From an uncultured Actinomycetes bacterium (GTDB lineage: Bacteria; Actinomycetota; Actinomycetes; Nanopelagicales; Nanopelagicaceae), in the NCBI GenBank assembly GCA_903922745.1, contig CAIXVA010000198.1, forward strand, positions 1 to 6,457: 6,457 nt of DNA. The letters are read 5' to 3'. Positions 5,116 to 6,457 of the stretch are shown here, one piece after another. Under the pieces are notes generated by a model. The model was not told the origin of the DNA, did not search any database, and saw only the letters and a program-made list of their open reading frames with translations. Positions within the stretch are counted from its first letter, which is position 1. Every line of letters begins with the position of its first letter. Position numbers and translations under genes: made by a program.

Positions 5116-6457
5116 CCATACGGTTGCTAGTGGTGGAATCTTCACTGAAGCAATCTGTGATGGACCAACAACAACTTGTTCATTGTGAATACCAGATCCA
5201 CCATAGACAGGATCATCTGTATTTAACACTTCTGTCCATGTCCCGGCACTTGGAAAGGGTAATTGGTAATTTTCATGGGGGACTGGAGAAAAGTTTGTAA
5301 CACTTACAAGCGGTGTTGCGTGATCATCCCAGCGGGTAAAGGCCACAACATTTGCGGCGCCGTCATTGTTTACTAACCAACTAAAGCCTTCAGGATTAGT
5401 ATCTTTTTCCCACAGGGCTGCAGTTTGCTTGTAGGTTGAATTGAGATCGGCAATAGTTCTTTGAACGCCTTGATGTTCTGCATACTCCGTTAAATGCCAC
5501 TGTAATCCGGCACTCTCACTCCATTCATCATTTTGCGCGAACTCGCTACCCATAAATAGCAGCTTCTTGCCTGGGTGAGCCCACATAAATCCATACAAAG
5601 CGCGCAATGTCGCAACTTTTTGCCAACGATCACCAGGGAATTTATTGACGAGCTGACCTTTACCATGCACAACTTCATCATGAGATAGCGGCAACATGAA
5701 GTTCTCACTCCATGCATAAAGGATCGAGAAAGTTAATTCATTGTGGTGATACACGCGATGGATTGGTTCATGCTGCAAGTACTCCAAAGTGTCATGCATC
5801 CAGCCCATGTTCCACTTAAATCCAAAACCAAGTCCTCCAGAAGAAGTATCACCTGTCACACCTGACCATGCAGTTGATTCTTCAGCGATCATCATGATGC
5901 CGGGATGGGTTTTATAGGCAGTAGAAGTTGCCTCTTGCAACAGCTGAACCGCCTCTAAATTCTCGCGTCCGCCATTCTTATTGGGTAACCACTGACCTTC
6001 TTCACGTGAATAATCTAGATACAACATAGATGCGACGGCATCAACGCGCAAACCATCAATGTGATACTCGGTTAACCAATACAAAGCACTGGCAACTAAG
6101 AAATTACGTACTTCGCTGCGACCAAAGTTAAAGATCAGGGTGCCCCAGTCAGGGTGTTCACCTAATCGAGGGTCTGCGTGTTCATACAGAGCGGTGCCAT
6201 CAAATTTTGCCAACGCCCATTCATCTTTTGGAAAGTGCGCAGGGACCCAATCCAAGATAACGCCGATGCCGGCCTTATGGAGGGCATCAACTAAGAACTT
6301 GAATTCATCAGGTGAGCCAAAACGTGAAGTCGGCGCAAAGAAGGATGTGACTTGATATCCCCATGAAGGTCCATATGGATGTTCTGTTACTGGTAGAAAT
6401 TCAACGTGGGTAAATCCTTGTTGTTGAACATATTCAACTAGTTCGGTTGCTAATTCA
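5101..6457 (-). CDS. glgB: 1,4-alpha-glucan branching enzyme GlgB, 5' end outside window
   Basis: Glycogen branching enzyme (EC 2.4.1.18, GH13): it cuts an alpha-1,4 chain and rejoins it by an alpha-1,6 bond in the cytoplasm. The frame stays open to the right edge. The TTG at 6253-6255 is a Leu codon inside [11 protein letters not shown], not a start, and upstream codons give [20 protein letters not shown], as expected for GlgB. About 451 residues are visible: most of the (beta/alpha)8 catalytic domain and the whole C-terminal beta domain. The N-terminal CBM48 part of a usual 630-740 residue enzyme is outside. Catalytic residues are intact: nucleophile Asp in [10 protein letters not shown] (bases 6040-6042), acid/base Glu in MIAEEST (5881-5883), and transition-state Asp in [11 protein letters not shown] (5677-5679). 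It converges on the MFS gene with a 14-base overlap. The YbbN-like gene nearby fits the mycobacterial arrangement. No other glycogen gene is in the window. Confidence 0.96.
   Translation of the reverse strand, partial: ELATELVEYVQQQGFTHVEFLPVTEHPYGPSWGYQVTSFFAPTSRFGSPDEFKFLVDALHKAGIGVILDWVPAHFPKDEWALAKFDGTALYEHADPRLGEHPDWGTLIFNFGRSEVRNFLVASALYWLTEYHIDGLRVDAVASMLYLDYSREEGQWLPNKNGGRENLEAVQLLQEATSTAYKTHPGIMMIAEESTAWSGVTGDTSSGGLGFGFKWNMGWMHDTLEYLQHEPIHRVYHHNELTFSILYAWSENFMLPLSHDEVVHGKGQLVNKFPGDRWQKVATLRALYGFMWAHPGKKLLFMGSEFAQNDEWSESAGLQWHLTEYAEHQGVQRTIADLNSTYKQTAALWEKDTNPEGFSWLVNNDGAANVVAFTRWDDHATPLVSVTNFSPVPHENYQLPFPSAGTWTEVLNTDDPVYGGSGIHNEQVVVGPSQIASVKIPPLATVWFKRS

Noticed and set aside
6140..6355. 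Open frame of 71 codons on the plus strand
   Set aside because: Antisense to the highly conserved GlgB catalytic domain.

Overview
The window most resembles a compact, streamlined actinobacterial genome. GC is roughly 45% by eye. Only two non-coding gaps are visible (84 and 16 bases), adjacent genes overlap, and the proteins are of actinobacterial type: a DUF4032 kinase-like protein, a cysteine-free YbbN-type thioredoxin/TPR protein, and a GlgB whose catalytic-domain wording is typical of Actinobacteria. Moderate GC with about 98% coding would fit freshwater Nanopelagicales (acI) or a similar small-genome group. That placement is inference, not something the sequence proves. No tRNA, rRNA, CRISPR array, insertion sequence or phage gene is visible.

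Layout: (1) the 3' part of a serine alpha/beta hydrolase gene on +, open at the left edge; (2) a convergent AI-2E family membrane transporter on -, sharing 4 bases with the hydrolase stop; (3) an 84-base divergent intergenic region with a symmetric TATTCTA element that could act as a -10 box both ways; (4) a + operon of three genes: DUF4032 kinase-like protein, YbbN-like thioredoxin/TPR protein, and a YbjJ-type MFS transporter that starts with TTG inside the previous stop codon; (5) a convergent glgB (glycogen branching enzyme) on -, overlapping the MFS gene by 14 bases that form an inverted repeat, and cut by the right edge.

How the genes relate: GlgB makes the alpha-1,6 branches of glycogen. 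The YbbN-like gene sits near glgB, as it does in Mycobacterium (Rv1324 near Rv1326c), so this neighbourhood is probably old. Here an AT-richer MFS gene lies between them. The predicted kinase and the redox-dead thioredoxin/TPR protein are co-directional and only 16 bases apart, which suggests co-expression; their shared role, if any, is unknown. The region is mostly ordinary core-genome content. The points deserving a second look are the uncharacterised kinase-like gene with an intact catalytic set, its GC-rich first 150 bases, the cysteine-free thioredoxin domain, the symmetric promoter with a probable leaderless transcript, and the overlapping convergent gene ends.
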